Below are positions 38,965 to 48,012 of a stretch of DNA of 64,000 nt, in pieces. This DNA comes from an uncultured Paraburkholderia sp. Lineage in GTDB: Bacteria; Pseudomonadota; Gammaproteobacteria; Burkholderiales; Burkholderiaceae. The translations under genes and the position numbers were made by a program. Every line of letters begins with the position of its first letter. Within the stretch, counting starts at the first letter, position 1. The notes under the pieces were generated by a model, which ran no database searches, was not told where the DNA came from, and was given only the letters and a program-made list of their open reading frames with translations. Location of the stretch: positions 186,001 to 250,000 of the forward strand of contig CALNWN010000008.1 in NCBI GenBank assembly GCA_940746715.1, read 5' to 3'.

Positions 38965-39445
38965 TTACTTCGCCGCCGGCACGTCGATGCCGGGGAAAAT
39001 CTTGATGACCGCGGAATCGTCCTCGCCTTTTGCCACGGCTTCGTCGATTTTCGCCAGCGCGGCGTCGATCGCCACCATGTCGGCGTTGGTGCGGCGCATC
39101 GCGGCCTCGGACGCGACTTCGGCCTCGATCGCCCGGCGCAGCGCGAGAATCTGCACGACCGAGCCGGGTTCGACCGCCTCCGCGTAGTCGATACGCAGCG
39201 GCCGCACCGCCCCGTGCGCCGCGACGAACACGCCGCTACCCTGGCGCGGCTCGACAACGCCTTCGTTCTTCAACCGCGGGATGGCCTCGCGAATCACCGT
39301 GCGGCTTACGCCGAACTGCTGCGCGAGCACCGCTTCGGTCGGCAGCTAGCTTGCCGCCGCGCTGGAACGTGCCCTTGTCAATCTGCTTCAGAAGTTGCTG
39401 CGCGACGGTATCGCTCAATGCGCGCGCTGGAATCTTGTCGAACAT
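38965..39445 (-). pseudogene. Chimera: FadR-type GntR regulator fused to the C-terminal tail of LtnD, plus 4-base insertion
   Basis: The N-terminal part is a GntR winged helix (ARALSDTVAQQLLKQIDKG; VLAQQFGVSRTVIREAIPRL) and the first helices of the FCD effector domain. The last 18 residues, EDDSAVIKIFPGIDVPAAK, belong to something else: they match the C-terminus of L-threonate dehydrogenase LtnD (E. coli YgbJ ends EDDSAVIKIFSGITLPG). LtnD genes normally sit between gntR and otnK in such operons. A deletion of about 1.3 kb therefore removed most of the regulator's effector domain and almost all of ltnD, joined at KGED near 39020. In addition AAGCTAGCTGCC at 39340-39352 carries an extra four bases that create a frameshift and stop after RGGKL. 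Start at 39445 or 39463. Confidence 0.82.
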
Positions 39446-39657
39446 CCCATGCCCCATTGTCATGTTATTGAATTATTATATAAATTTTGGATGCGCGCTG
39501 CATCCGCGCAAACCCTAGGTTCTCGTGGTTTCCGGTCCGCGCCGCGGCGAAGTTGGCGAAACTGAGGGCTTGAGCTATCGCCACGCCTTTGCGCACTGTC
39601 GCGTCGCTCCCATGGCGCGAGCGGTGTCCGAGCCTTCCGAACGCATCTTCCAGGTCC

Positions 39658-40482
39658 ATGAGCAAAGCCTTGCCGCCGTCTTCCGACGTTTCCGCCAGCG
39701 CCGAACCGGCCCCGGACAAACCGGGCGACTCCTACGTGCAGTCGTTCGCGCGCGGCCTCGCGGTGATCCGCGCGTTCGACGCCACCCGCCCCGAACAGAC
39801 GCTGACCGACGTCGCCGCCGCCACCGGCCTCACGCGCGCCGGCGCACGCCGCATTCTGCTCACGTTGCAGACGCTCGGTTATGTGGAAGCCGAAGGCCGC
39901 CTGTTTCGCCTCACGCCGAAAATTCTCGAGCTCGGCTTTGCGTATCTGACGTCGATGCCGTTCTGGAATCTCGCCAAACCGGTCATGGAGGAATTGTCCG
40001 CGCAGGTGCACGAGAGCTGCTCCGCGGCCGTACTCGACCGGACCGAGATCGTCTATGTGCTGCGCGTGCCGACTCACAAGATCATGACGATCAATCTGTC
40101 GATCGGCAGCCGCTTGCCGGCGTATTGCACGTCGATGGGCCGCGTGCTGCTCTCCGCGCTCGACGACGAAACGCTCGACGCGACGCTCAATTCGTCGCCG
40201 CTTTACGCACACACGCCGCGCACGGTGACCGACAAGGAAGAATTGAAGAAGCTGATCGCGCAGGTGCGCCGCCAAGGCTGGGCTATCGTCGATCAGGAAC
40301 TGGAAGGCGGGCTGATTTCGCTGTCGGCGCCGATCCGCAATCGCCAAGGACGGGTGATCGCGGCCATGAACATCAGCGGCAACGCCCAGCGCAATTCCGC
40401 GAAACAGATGGTGAAGGCGTTTCTCGAACCGCTGCAGCAGGCGGCGCAAAGCGTCTCGGAGATGGTGGCGCGGCGCGGTTGA
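39658..40482 (+). CDS. pcaR: IclR-family regulator, PcaR/PcaU-like
   Basis: Complete 274-residue regulator. N-terminal winged helix (QTLTDVAAATGLTRAGARRI) and IclR effector domain (GSRLPAYCTSMGRVLLSAL; GGLISLSAPIRNRQGRVIAA). The sequence SYVQSFARGLAVIRAFDATR fits the PcaR/PobR/CatR branch, which controls beta-ketoadipate genes, and pcaF lies 6 kb away in this window. The ATG at 39658 follows CCAGGTCC and lies closest to the domain start; an earlier ATG at 39589 would add an unrelated leader. The gene is undamaged. Confidence 0.82.
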   Translation: MSKALPPSSDVSASAEPAPDKPGDSYVQSFARGLAVIRAFDATRPEQTLTDVAAATGLTRAGARRILLTLQTLGYVEAEGRLFRLTPKILELGFAYLTSMPFWNLAKPVMEELSAQVHESCSAAVLDRTEIVYVLRVPTHKIMTINLSIGSRLPAYCTSMGRVLLSALDDETLDATLNSSPLYAHTPRTVTDKEELKKLIAQVRRQGWAIVDQELEGGLISLSAPIRNRQGRVIAAMNISGNAQRNSAKQMVKAFLEPLQQAAQSVSEMVARRG

Positions 40483-40568
40483 TGCCGGGGGCGGCTGTGC
40501 ATCAACGGGCTGTGCATCAACGTTGAAGGACGCGCGGCCGGCGGCCGCGACCGCGCGCGCCGCGGCAT

Positions 40569-41757
40569 CTAGCGGCTCAAATACCGCTCGGCGAGCCGGG
40601 TCCAGAACGCGGCGCCCACCGACAGATTGCGGTCGTTGAAGTCGTAATGCGGGTTGTGCACCATGCAGCCGTCTTCGCCGACGCCGTTGCCGATACGCAG
40701 AAACGTACCCGACCGCTTTTGCAGCATGAACGCGAAGTCCTCGCTGCCCATCAGAATGTTCGTCTGAGCGACAACCTTATCGTCGCCCACCAGTTCGCGC
40801 GCCACCTGCACGGCGAAATCTGTTTCGTCATCCGAATTAACGACGACCGGATAGCCTTCGATATAGTCGACGATAGCTTTGCCACCATAACTCGCCGCCT
40901 GCGTTTCGGCGAGTTCGGTAATGCGTTTTTTCAACAGCGCGCGCACTTCGGCGCTGAAGGAACGCACGCTGAGTTCGAGCTTCGCCGTACTGGCGATCAC
41001 GTTGTTCGCCGTGCCCGCATGCATGAAGCCGACAGTGACAACCGCCGGCTGCGACGGATCCACGTTGCGTGCGACGATCGTCTGCAGCGCCATCACGATG
41101 CTGGCGGCCACCACCACCGGCGACCGTCAGATGCGGGCGCGCCGCATGGCCGCCCACGCCCTCGATCGTGATGATCGCCTTGTCGCCCGCCGACATGAAC
41201 GGCCCCTTGCGGAACAGCAGCACGCCCGGCTCCGCGCCCGGATGATTGTGCAAACCGAACACGGCGTCGTACGGAAAGCGCTCGAACAAGCCGTCTTCAA
41301 TCATCTTTTTCGCGCCGCTGTCGATGCCGCTTTCCTCGGCCGGCTGAAAGTACAGATGCACGGTACCGAAGAAATTGCGCGTGGCCGCAAGGCGTTGTGC
41401 CGCGCCCAGCAGCATCGTCGTGTGGCCGTCGTGGCCGCACGCGTGCATCTTGCCCGGCGTGCCGCTTGCATACGGCAGGCCGGTCTGCTCGACGATCGGC
41501 AATGCGTCCATGTCCGCGCGAATGCCGATGCTGCGCGTGCCGTCGCCCACTTTGCGCGTGCCGACCACGCCCGTTTGACCGACGCCGCGCGTCACCTGCA
41601 AGCCCCATTGTTCGAGTTTGTCGGCGACCAGCGCCGCGGTCTGCAACTCTTCGTAAGCCAGTTCCGGACGGTGATGAATGTGATGGCGAATCTCGCGCAG
41701 GCTCTCGGCGGCGGGGACCAGATCGGCTACTTCAGTGAAACGCGCGGTTTCGCTCAT
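40569..41757 (-). CDS. M20-family amidohydrolase (hippurate hydrolase-like), frameshifted
   Basis: Zinc amidohydrolase that removes acyl groups from amino acids. Metal-site motifs: ADMDALPIVE, MHACGHDGHTTMLLGAA and FQPAEE near residue 145, with a further ligand region in ILMGSEDFAFMLQKR and CMVHNPHYDFND near the end. The dimerisation domain carries the frameshift near 41126: GHAARPHLTV should continue PVVVAASIVMALQTI, which is in the next frame. About 397 codons, as usual. Start ATG 41757 (MSETARFTEVADLVP). No operon partner is evident. Confidence 0.88.
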
Positions 41758-41822
41758 TTTGCAAGGGACTCCATGATGTAGGGCGATATGAACGCAGGAT
41801 GAATGCAAACGCGGACGGGGCA

Positions 41823-42275
41823 CTACCGCCCGGCATGTGACTTGAGAAAGGCGATCAACGCGTGGCCCCCGTCTTCGAGTTCGCCGGAATTGTCGATCGA
41901 CTCGCAGCGCACGCCGTCGGGCAACGTGAAAGGCGCGTGGCGCGCGAGCCGCGCGGCCACCTGTTCCGCCGATTCGCGCGCCCGCGCGCCGAGCCGCGCT
42001 TCGAGAATATGCGGCGCCGCGTCCACGTGCACGACTTCGGCGCGAGGATAGCGCGCGAGCGCATGATGCAGATGCTGACGCGAACCGTTGACGACTGTAC
42101 ACCCGCGCGCCAGCCACGCATCGACCTCGATGCCGATGCCATAGCGCAGAGAATGACTCGACCACTCGAGCGCGAAGAGACCCAGCAGCGAACGGGCGGC
42201 AAATTCTTCGACGCAAAGCGCGCCCCCCGCAAAGCCGTAATTCGCCGCTGGCCGCGCCGCTCCTTGCAGCGCTTT
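41823..42275 (-). pseudogene. phnN: Ribose 1,5-bisphosphokinase (PhnN) remnant lacking its N-terminus
   Basis: The frame reads VEEFAARSLLGLFALEWSSH, then LRYGIGIEVDAWLARGCTVV, NGSRQHLHHALARYPRAEVV and HVDAAPHILEARLGARARES, which is the body and C-terminus of PhnN, the phosphonate-pathway kinase. The P-loop and the first 40 or so residues are absent, no start codon exists, and a TGA lies immediately upstream at 42276. PhnN genes sit in C-P lyase operons, but none is here. It is a decayed copy whose 5' end was lost, probably by the same process that damaged the neighbours. Confidence 0.75.
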
Positions 42276-42901
42276 TCATCTGCCGTCGAAATCATGTGCA
42301 TATACAACACCGTTAAGCAGAAGGCAGTTCCCGCGAGCCGATGGCCGCGTAATCAATCGCGAATTACTGATGGAAAACGTTTCCTCAGACAGTACTGCTC
42401 TGTTGCGCTGCATGCGGAGCGAGAGGAGCAACGATGATAGCGCCAAGCAATATGTTTTTGGCCTCCTTAATGCCTCGTTGCAGGAAATAACTCAACATGG
42501 TCGGGACACGACGGGCAATCATCACGTCAACGGCACACACTTAACTTTTCTTTAATCTTGCGACGAAATAAGTGAACGTCGTGGTCGGCAATTCGCGTTT
42601 TAACGATTCGCATTACGACGCCATTACGGCAGCATTACGCGTTTGATCCCGGTCAAGAGGCCAATGCTGCCTGTATCGGCGGCGCAACCCAGGCCGGAGC
42701 GCTTTAATTCTAGAGGCGGTCCTCATACGCCATCCGGTGTTTCACTAACTACCCAATATTTTTGAACTGGTAAGCTTGGCGCGCGCTGCTGGCCGCCCCG
42801 GCCGGCGGCTTCAACCCAGGCCCGGTCGTAAGTCGCGCCGGGTTTCCCGCAGCGGCATAACCGCATGCGGGAGAATTTGAACTACACCGAGGAGTTAAAC
42901 A
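42276..42901. other. Intergenic region upstream of the binding-protein gene
   Basis: 626 bases, AT-richer than average between 42300 and 42780, with no frame that looks coding. Leader of the binding-protein gene, including a stem-loop (42845-42872) and a GAGGAG ribosome site at 42889. Nothing else identified. Confidence 0.55.
42845..42872 (+). promoter_or_regulatory. Stem-loop in the leader of the amino-acid binding-protein gene
   Basis: TCCCGCA-GCGG-CATAA-CCGC-A-TGCGGGA: two stacked stems with one bulged A, ending 17 bases before the GAGGAG ribosome site. It could stabilise the message or regulate it. Confidence 0.45.
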
Positions 42902-43593
42902 GTGAAAAAACTGCTAGCGGCTTTGACGGTTGCTCTGCTTGCCACCGTCTCGATTGGCGCACACGCTAAAGATTGGTCCACCATCCGTTTCGGCGTCGAC
43001 GCCAGCTATCCCCCGTTCGAGTCCAAAAGCTCCGACGGCAAGCTCGTTGGCTTCGACATCGGACCTCGGCAACGAAATCTGCGCGCGCCTGAAGGCCAAG
43101 AAGTTCGACGGCGTGCTGTCGTCGATGTCCATGACGCCGCAACGCACCGACGCGCCTCGTCGCGAAGAAGGGTTCGGGCATCCTGCCGACGGCTGACTCG
43201 CTGAAGGGCAAGTCGGTCGGCGTCGAACAGGGCACGATCCAGGAAACCTACGCGAAGACCTACTGGGAACCGAAGGGCACGAAGGTCGTGCCGTATCAGA
43301 ACCAGGACCAGGTGTACGCAGACTTGCTGTCGGGCCGCCTCGACGCAGCGCTGCAGGACGCCGTGCAAGCTGACATCGGCTTCCTGAAGACGCCGCGCGG
43401 CGCGGGCTTCCAGTTCGTCGGCAAGGACCTCGACGATCCGAAGATCCTCGGCAACGGCGCGGGCATCGGCATGCGCAAGGAAGATACAGACCTGAAGGCG
43501 AAGGTCGACAAGGCAATCGCCGACATCATCAAGGACGGCACCTACAGGAAGCTCGAGAAGAAGTACTTCGACTTCGACGTGTACGGCAGCTAA
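42902..43593 (+). pseudogene. Amino-acid ABC transporter substrate-binding protein (Lys/Arg/Orn/His type), two deletions and a frameshift
   Basis: Periplasmic binding protein of the HisJ/ArgT type with a signal peptide (LLAALTVALLATVSIGAHA). FGVDASYPPFESKSSDGKLV and GFDI are the typical N-terminal lobe; KGKSVGVEQGTIQETYAKTY and IIKDGTYRKLEKKYFDFDVY are the C-terminal one. An extra G near 43063 shifts the frame after GFDI. At 43090-43101 the text reads LKAKKFDGVLSSMSM, whereas family members have about 19 residues between two copies of KAKK, so one copy and the intervening piece were lost. A second loss near 43145-43157 removes residues between TPQR and RLVAKKGSG. The start is GTG at 42902. 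Confidence 0.85.
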
Positions 43594-43658
43594 CACAGCC
43601 GCCTCGATGTTCACGGGGCCCGCCACACGCCTCTAGCGGCGCGCCGCACGGCCCACTG

Positions 43659-43690
43659 AACGGGCTCCGCCACACGCGGAGCCCGTTTCG
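43659..43690 (+). terminator. Intrinsic terminator after the binding-protein gene
   Basis: AACGGGCTCCGC and GCGGAGCCCGTT form a perfect 12-bp stem around CACAC, followed by TCGTTT, 65 bases after the stop codon. Confidence 0.8.
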
Positions 43691-43857
43691 TTTGGTACCC
43701 TCGAAAGACACGCCTCGCCGTATCGGCTAAGATCGTGCGATCAAGGTGCTGCCGGCTTGCTGCTGGATTCCCGCCGGCCACCGGCACCAGGCAAGCTTCC
43801 CCCCTTGTAATCAACGAGATAGCGGCGCGCCGCACATTCCCCGCGAATTCGACAACC

Positions 43858-44973
43858 ATGCAAACCCAATCCCATCCGCTGATTGCGCCGACGCTCGGCA
43901 CCGCACGCAACCTCACGAGTTTTCACTACGGTCCGGGCGGCGGGCAGAAGATCTATATCCAGTCGTCCCTGCATGCCGACGAACTGCCCGGCATGCTCGT
44001 CTCGTGGGAACTGCGCCGCAAGCTCGCGGCGCTCGAGGCGGCCGGCAAGCTGCGCGGCGAAATCGTGATCGTGCCGGTGGCCAATCCGATCGGCCTGAAC
44101 CAGCACTTCCTCGGTCATCTGACGGGACGCTTCGAAACCAACACCGCGCAGAACTTCAACCGCAATTTCCACGACCTGTCGGCACTGGTGTCGCCCGTGA
44201 TCGAAGAGCGCCTCACCGACGACGTGAACGCCAATCGCACGGCGATCCGCGCCGCGATGCGCGAGGCGCTCGACGCGCAGCAGCCCACCACCGAGCTCGA
44301 ATCGCAACGTCTCGCGCTGCAAAAGCTCTCGTACGACGCTGACGTCGTGCTCGATCTGCATTGCGACTGGGAAGCCGCCATGCATCTGTACACGAACCCG
44401 GACCTGTGGCCCGAAGTCGAGCCGCTGGCGCGTTACCTCGACGCGAAGGCGTCGCTGCTCGCGCTGAACTCGGTCGGCAATCCGTTCGACGAGATCCACA
44501 GCTTCTGCTGGTCCGATTTGCGCGGCCGCTTCGGCGAGCGCTTCCCGATTCCGAACGGCTCCATTTCGGTCACCATCGAATTGCGCGGCCAGCGCGAGGT
44601 GTCGTACGAGTATGCGGAGCGCGACGCGCAGGCGATTGTCGAATATCTGACCTCGCGCGGCGTGATCGAAGGCACGGCCGCGCCGCTGCCGCCGCTCGAA
44701 TTCGCGGCCACGCCGCTGGCCGGCGCGGAGCCGATCGTGGCGCCGATCAGCGGCGTGCTGGTGTATCGCTGTGAAGTGGGTACATGGGTCGACGTCGGCC
44801 GTGAAATCGCGGACATCGTCGATCCGTTGACGGATCGCGTCGTCACGTTGAAGAGCGGTGTGGCCGGCGTGCTGTATGCGCGGCATCTGACGCGCTTTGC
44901 CACCGCGGGCCTCGAGTTCGCGCGCATTGCCGGCGCAACGGCGTTTCGAAGCGGCTCGCTGTTGAGCAATTGA
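43858..44973 (+). CDS. Succinylglutamate desuccinylase/aspartoacylase-family (M14-like) zinc hydrolase
   Basis: Intact 371-residue member of the AstE/AspA group of zinc amidohydrolases. The zinc site reads QSSLHADELPG (His-x-x-Glu) near residue 40 and VVLDLHCDWEAAMHLY near residue 165; TIELRGQREVSYEYAERDAQ supplies the catalytic-Glu region. The C-terminal part (PISGVLVYRCEVGTWVDVGR) looks like a small barrel. Position behind an amino-acid binding-protein gene suggests a role with an acylated amino acid or peptide; substrate not known. ATG at 43858; an upstream frame would add 39 doubtful residues. Confidence 0.9.
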   Translation: MQTQSHPLIAPTLGTARNLTSFHYGPGGGQKIYIQSSLHADELPGMLVSWELRRKLAALEAAGKLRGEIVIVPVANPIGLNQHFLGHLTGRFETNTAQNFNRNFHDLSALVSPVIEERLTDDVNANRTAIRAAMREALDAQQPTTELESQRLALQKLSYDADVVLDLHCDWEAAMHLYTNPDLWPEVEPLARYLDAKASLLALNSVGNPFDEIHSFCWSDLRGRFGERFPIPNGSISVTIELRGQREVSYEYAERDAQAIVEYLTSRGVIEGTAAPLPPLEFAATPLAGAEPIVAPISGVLVYRCEVGTWVDVGREIADIVDPLTDRVVTLKSGVAGVLYARHLTRFATAGLEFARIAGATAFRSGSLLSN

Positions 44974-44997
44974 CTGGCCGGCCGAGCCGCAGCGAAC

Positions 44998-45030
44998 AAC
45001 CGGAAGGCGCCCTAAAGGCGCCTTCCGGTT
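44998..45030. terminator. Bidirectional terminator between convergent genes
   Basis: AACCGGAAGGCGCC-CTAAA-GGCGCCTTCCGGTT is a perfect 14-bp stem in the 81-base gap between the M14-like gene and metQ, serving both strands. Confidence 0.8.
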
Positions 45031-45054
45031 CGGCTTTAGCCCCGGAAAGAAGAC

Positions 45055-45865
45055 TTAAAACGCAGGGATAATGGCGCCGTTGAACTGCGTGTCGATGTAC
45101 TTGCGCACTTCGTCCGACTCGTACGCCGCGACCAGTTTCTTCACCCAAGGCTGGTTGCGGTCCTGCTCACGCGCGGCAATCAGATTCGCGTACGGCCCTT
45201 TCAGGTCTTCGATCGCAATTGCGTCCCGGGTCGGCTGCAATCCCGCCTTCACGGCATAGTCGGTATTGATCGACGCCGCGTCGAGGTCGCCCAGCGCGCG
45301 CGGCAACTGCGCGGCGTCCAGTTCCACCAGCTTGATCTTCTTCGGATTCTCCGCGACGTCGAGCGGCGTCGCGTTGACGCTGTTCGTGCCGACGCCCGGC
45401 TTCAGCTTGATCACGCCGTATTTCTGCAGCAGCAACGCGCGATTGCCGTTGGACGGATCGTTCTGAATGCCCACCTTCGCCCCTTCCGGCAAATCCTTCA
45501 GCGATTTCAGCTTCTTCGAATAGAAGCCCATAGGCGATACATACGTGAGGCCGACATTGACGATCTTGTAGCCGCGCTGCCTGATCTGGCTGTCGAGAAA
45601 CGGCTGGTGCCGAAAACCGTTGGCGTCGAGATCGCCGGCATCGAGCGCTGCGTTCGGGTGCACGTAGTCGTTGAATTCGATCACCTTGAGGTTCAGCCCT
45701 TCGCGCGGCCACTTTCGTAACGACCGACCAGATTTGCGCGTCCGGGCCGCTCATCGTGCCGATCTTGAGCGGTTTGCCGTCCGCGTGCGCAAACGTCGCC
45801 GTGAACGAAAGCGCGGCGGCACTCGCCACGGTAAGCAGATTACTGATGATGATGCGGCGTTGCAT
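45055..45865 (-). CDS. metQ: MetQ/NlpA-family substrate-binding protein, frameshifted
   Basis: Periplasmic binding protein of the methionine ABC importer family, with a signal peptide (LLTVASAAALSFTATFAHA). KIGTMSGPDAQIWSVVTKVA opens the mature protein; LTYVSPMGFYSKKLKSLKDL, VGIQNDPSNGNRALLLQKYG and INTDYAVKAGLQPTRDAIAI are MetQ-like. No lipobox Cys is visible in the signal region, so it may be soluble. Two bases of a GC repeat seem lost near 45712 (KVAA, then REGLNLKVIEFNDYV in the next frame). I chose ATG 45865 because GGGGAA precedes it. No ATPase or permease gene adjoins, so it is an orphan here. Confidence 0.88.
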
Positions 45866-46183
45866 GCGTTTCCCCATAAGCGGTTTGATTGATAGGCGAC
45901 GCATCGTCGCACGCGGCTCCCGCGGCCTGAAACCAATCGTTTTTCACACGCTTATATGAGCGAGCCGGAACAAGCTTATGCACCCGATGCGTTCGGCAAT
46001 GCGCCGCAAGCATCCGCCTGAACGGCGCCAACTGTGGCGTAGGCGCGACAAATTCCGAAATGAATCTACCTGTCACATACCTTACTCAGACCTTACTCAG
46101 CGTTCCCTTAAATTTCCGGCCATCGCGCGACCTTACCAAAGAGCACGGCGCCGCGATCGCTCAATCTTTAACTGGAGAACGTT
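45866..46183. other. Divergent promoter region between metQ and porin genes
   Basis: 318 bases, with AT-rich patches at 45940-45980 and 46060-46130. The GGAGAA before the porin ATG is the clearest element; I cannot assign operators. Confidence 0.5.
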
Positions 46184-47346
46184 TTGAACAAGAAACTATT
46201 GACCGCCGCTACTCTCGCATTTTTCGCCAGCGCCGCGCACGCACAGAGCAGCGTATCGCTCTATGGCGTGATCGACGCCGGCATCAGCTATGTCAACAAC
46301 TCGAAGACCGCTACCGGTCACGACAATCTCTTCAAGTACGACGACGGCGTCGCTCAAGGCAGCCGCTGGGGCCTGCGCGGCCGGAAGATCTGGGCAACGG
46401 CCTGAAGGCGCTGTTCGTGCTCGAAAACGGCTTTAACAGCGGTAACGGCACGCTTGGCCAGGGCGGCGCGATGTTCGGCCGTCAGGCATACGTGGGTCTG
46501 TCGCAGAACAATGTCGGCTCGCTGACGTTCGGCCGCCAGTACTCGTTCTCGACCGATTACCTCGGCGGCAACTACTCGAACGGCGGTCAAACGGTTGCGG
46601 GCAACTACGGCTACCACATCAACGACGTCGACCAGCTGACGTCGAGCCGCATCAACAACTCGGTGAAGTTCAGCAGCGCGAATTTCGCGGGTCTGACGTT
46701 CGGCGCAATGTACGGCTTCTCGAACCAGGCAGGCGCATTCGCGGGCGCGCCGGCAACGGGCACGGCCGCAGCGCCGGTCGCGGGTTCGTCGCGTGCCTAC
46801 AGCTTCGGCGTGAATTACGCGAATGGTCCGTTCGGCGTGGGCGCGGCATACACGGACATCCGTTACCCGAGCCAGGCCACCCCGGCCTTCTCGACGGCCA
46901 TCGCGAACGTGACGACGGGCAACATCCGCGATCTGCGCACGTTTGGCGTGGGCGGCCGCTACACGATCGCGGCCGCGACGCTGTGGGCGTTGTACACGAA
47001 CACGCGCCTCGCGCCGATCACCGGCGGCGCGACGACGTTCGCCGCGTATGAAGCAGGCGCGAAGTACGCATTCACGCCGGCACTGACGGCAGGCGCGGGC
47101 TACACGTACATGCACCTGAGCAACGCGAACCGCGGCCACTGGAACCAGGTCGACCTGAGCGTCGATTACGCGCTGAGCAAGCGCACCGACGTCTACGCGC
47201 TCGGCATCTATCAGATCGCAGCGGGCCGCAACGGCACGCAGGATCTGCAGACGCAGATCGGTTCGAGCACGAGCTACTTCAGCACGTCGGGCACGGGCGC
47301 GGACAACCAGTTGGCGTTCCGCGTGGGCGTGCGTCACAAGTTCTAA
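46184..47346 (+). CDS. Outer-membrane general porin (OmpC-like, gram-negative porin family), frameshifted
   Basis: Trimeric 16-strand beta-barrel porin of about 386 codons. Signal peptide LLTAATLAFFASAAHA, then SSVSLYGVIDAGISYVNNSK, the invariant first strand of burkholderial porins. Repeated aromatic-girdle strands follow (QAYVGLSQNNVGSLTFGRQY), and the last strand ends RVGVRHKF with the terminal Phe needed for outer-membrane assembly. One base is missing near 46382 (RWGLRG, then PEDLGNGLKALFVLENGF in the next frame), so the present reading stops at 46403. The amino acid pattern of the rest is perfect. Confidence 0.92.
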
Positions 47347-47349
47347 AGC

Positions 47350-47790
47350 GCGTTTGTACCGCGCGAGGGCGCTCGCCTTCGCCGTGACGATACTCTGTAC
47401 AGAGACCGTGCCTTCCGAGCGATACCAGATCGCGAGGCTCGCCGCGAGCAATGCAACGACCACAGCGACGCCGCCCGGATAGCCTATGCCGAGCGACCTG
47501 TCCGCGAAATCCGCCATCGTGGTGCCGAGCGTGGTGGTCGCGATAATGGTTGCCCAGTAGAGGAACGGATGAAAGTCACGCGCCTTGATCTGTCCGGAAA
47601 CCAGCGCGATGAAGAACACGAGAAAGATCGCCGAACCGATCAGATAGCCGAGTTTCAGCGACATCGACACCCAGTCGCCGCCGGTTTCTCCCAGCGTGGT
47701 GGCCGCGACCTTGATGATCCAGAAACCTAACGTCACTTGCGGCACTTTACTGACGGCATCGTCGGCGAAGTTCTTCAAGCTGTCGTTCAT
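47350..47790 (-). pseudogene. COG4705-type membrane protein, C-terminal half deleted
   Basis: The first 135 residues or so of a multi-pass protein of the COG4705 family (MNDSLKNFADDAVSKVPQVT, then helices TLGYLIGSAIFLVFFIALVS-like, and the family repeat YWATIIATTTLGTTMADFAD). Members are about 250 residues with a second copy of that repeat. Here, after SVQSIVTAKAS at about 47370, homology ends and the frame runs without stop through the antisense strand of the porin gene, so the C-terminal half was deleted and the porin 3' end joined to the break. Start ATG 47790 with GGAGCAAAG before it. Confidence 0.75.
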
Positions 47791-48012
47791 CACTTTGCTC
47801 CTTCCTCGTAGTTGCATTAGCACGCCAATCTATAGGCCCGAGGTTAACGCTTGCTTAAGGGCATGACGTCGAACGGGCGGGAACCGCTGAGCGTGCGGCG
47901 CGAACCGCCTAAGCGTCCGTTAACTTTCGATGCTTAATCTGAAGCTGTACGTCGCGGCTTTCGCGATGTCATTGCCCGAAGCGAAACCGAAACCGAAAAC
48001 GGAGACATCAAC

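Noticed and set aside
42300..42780. Possible horizontally acquired gene in the AT-richer stretch
   Set aside because: No frame longer than about 60 codons with plausible composition; treated as intergenic.
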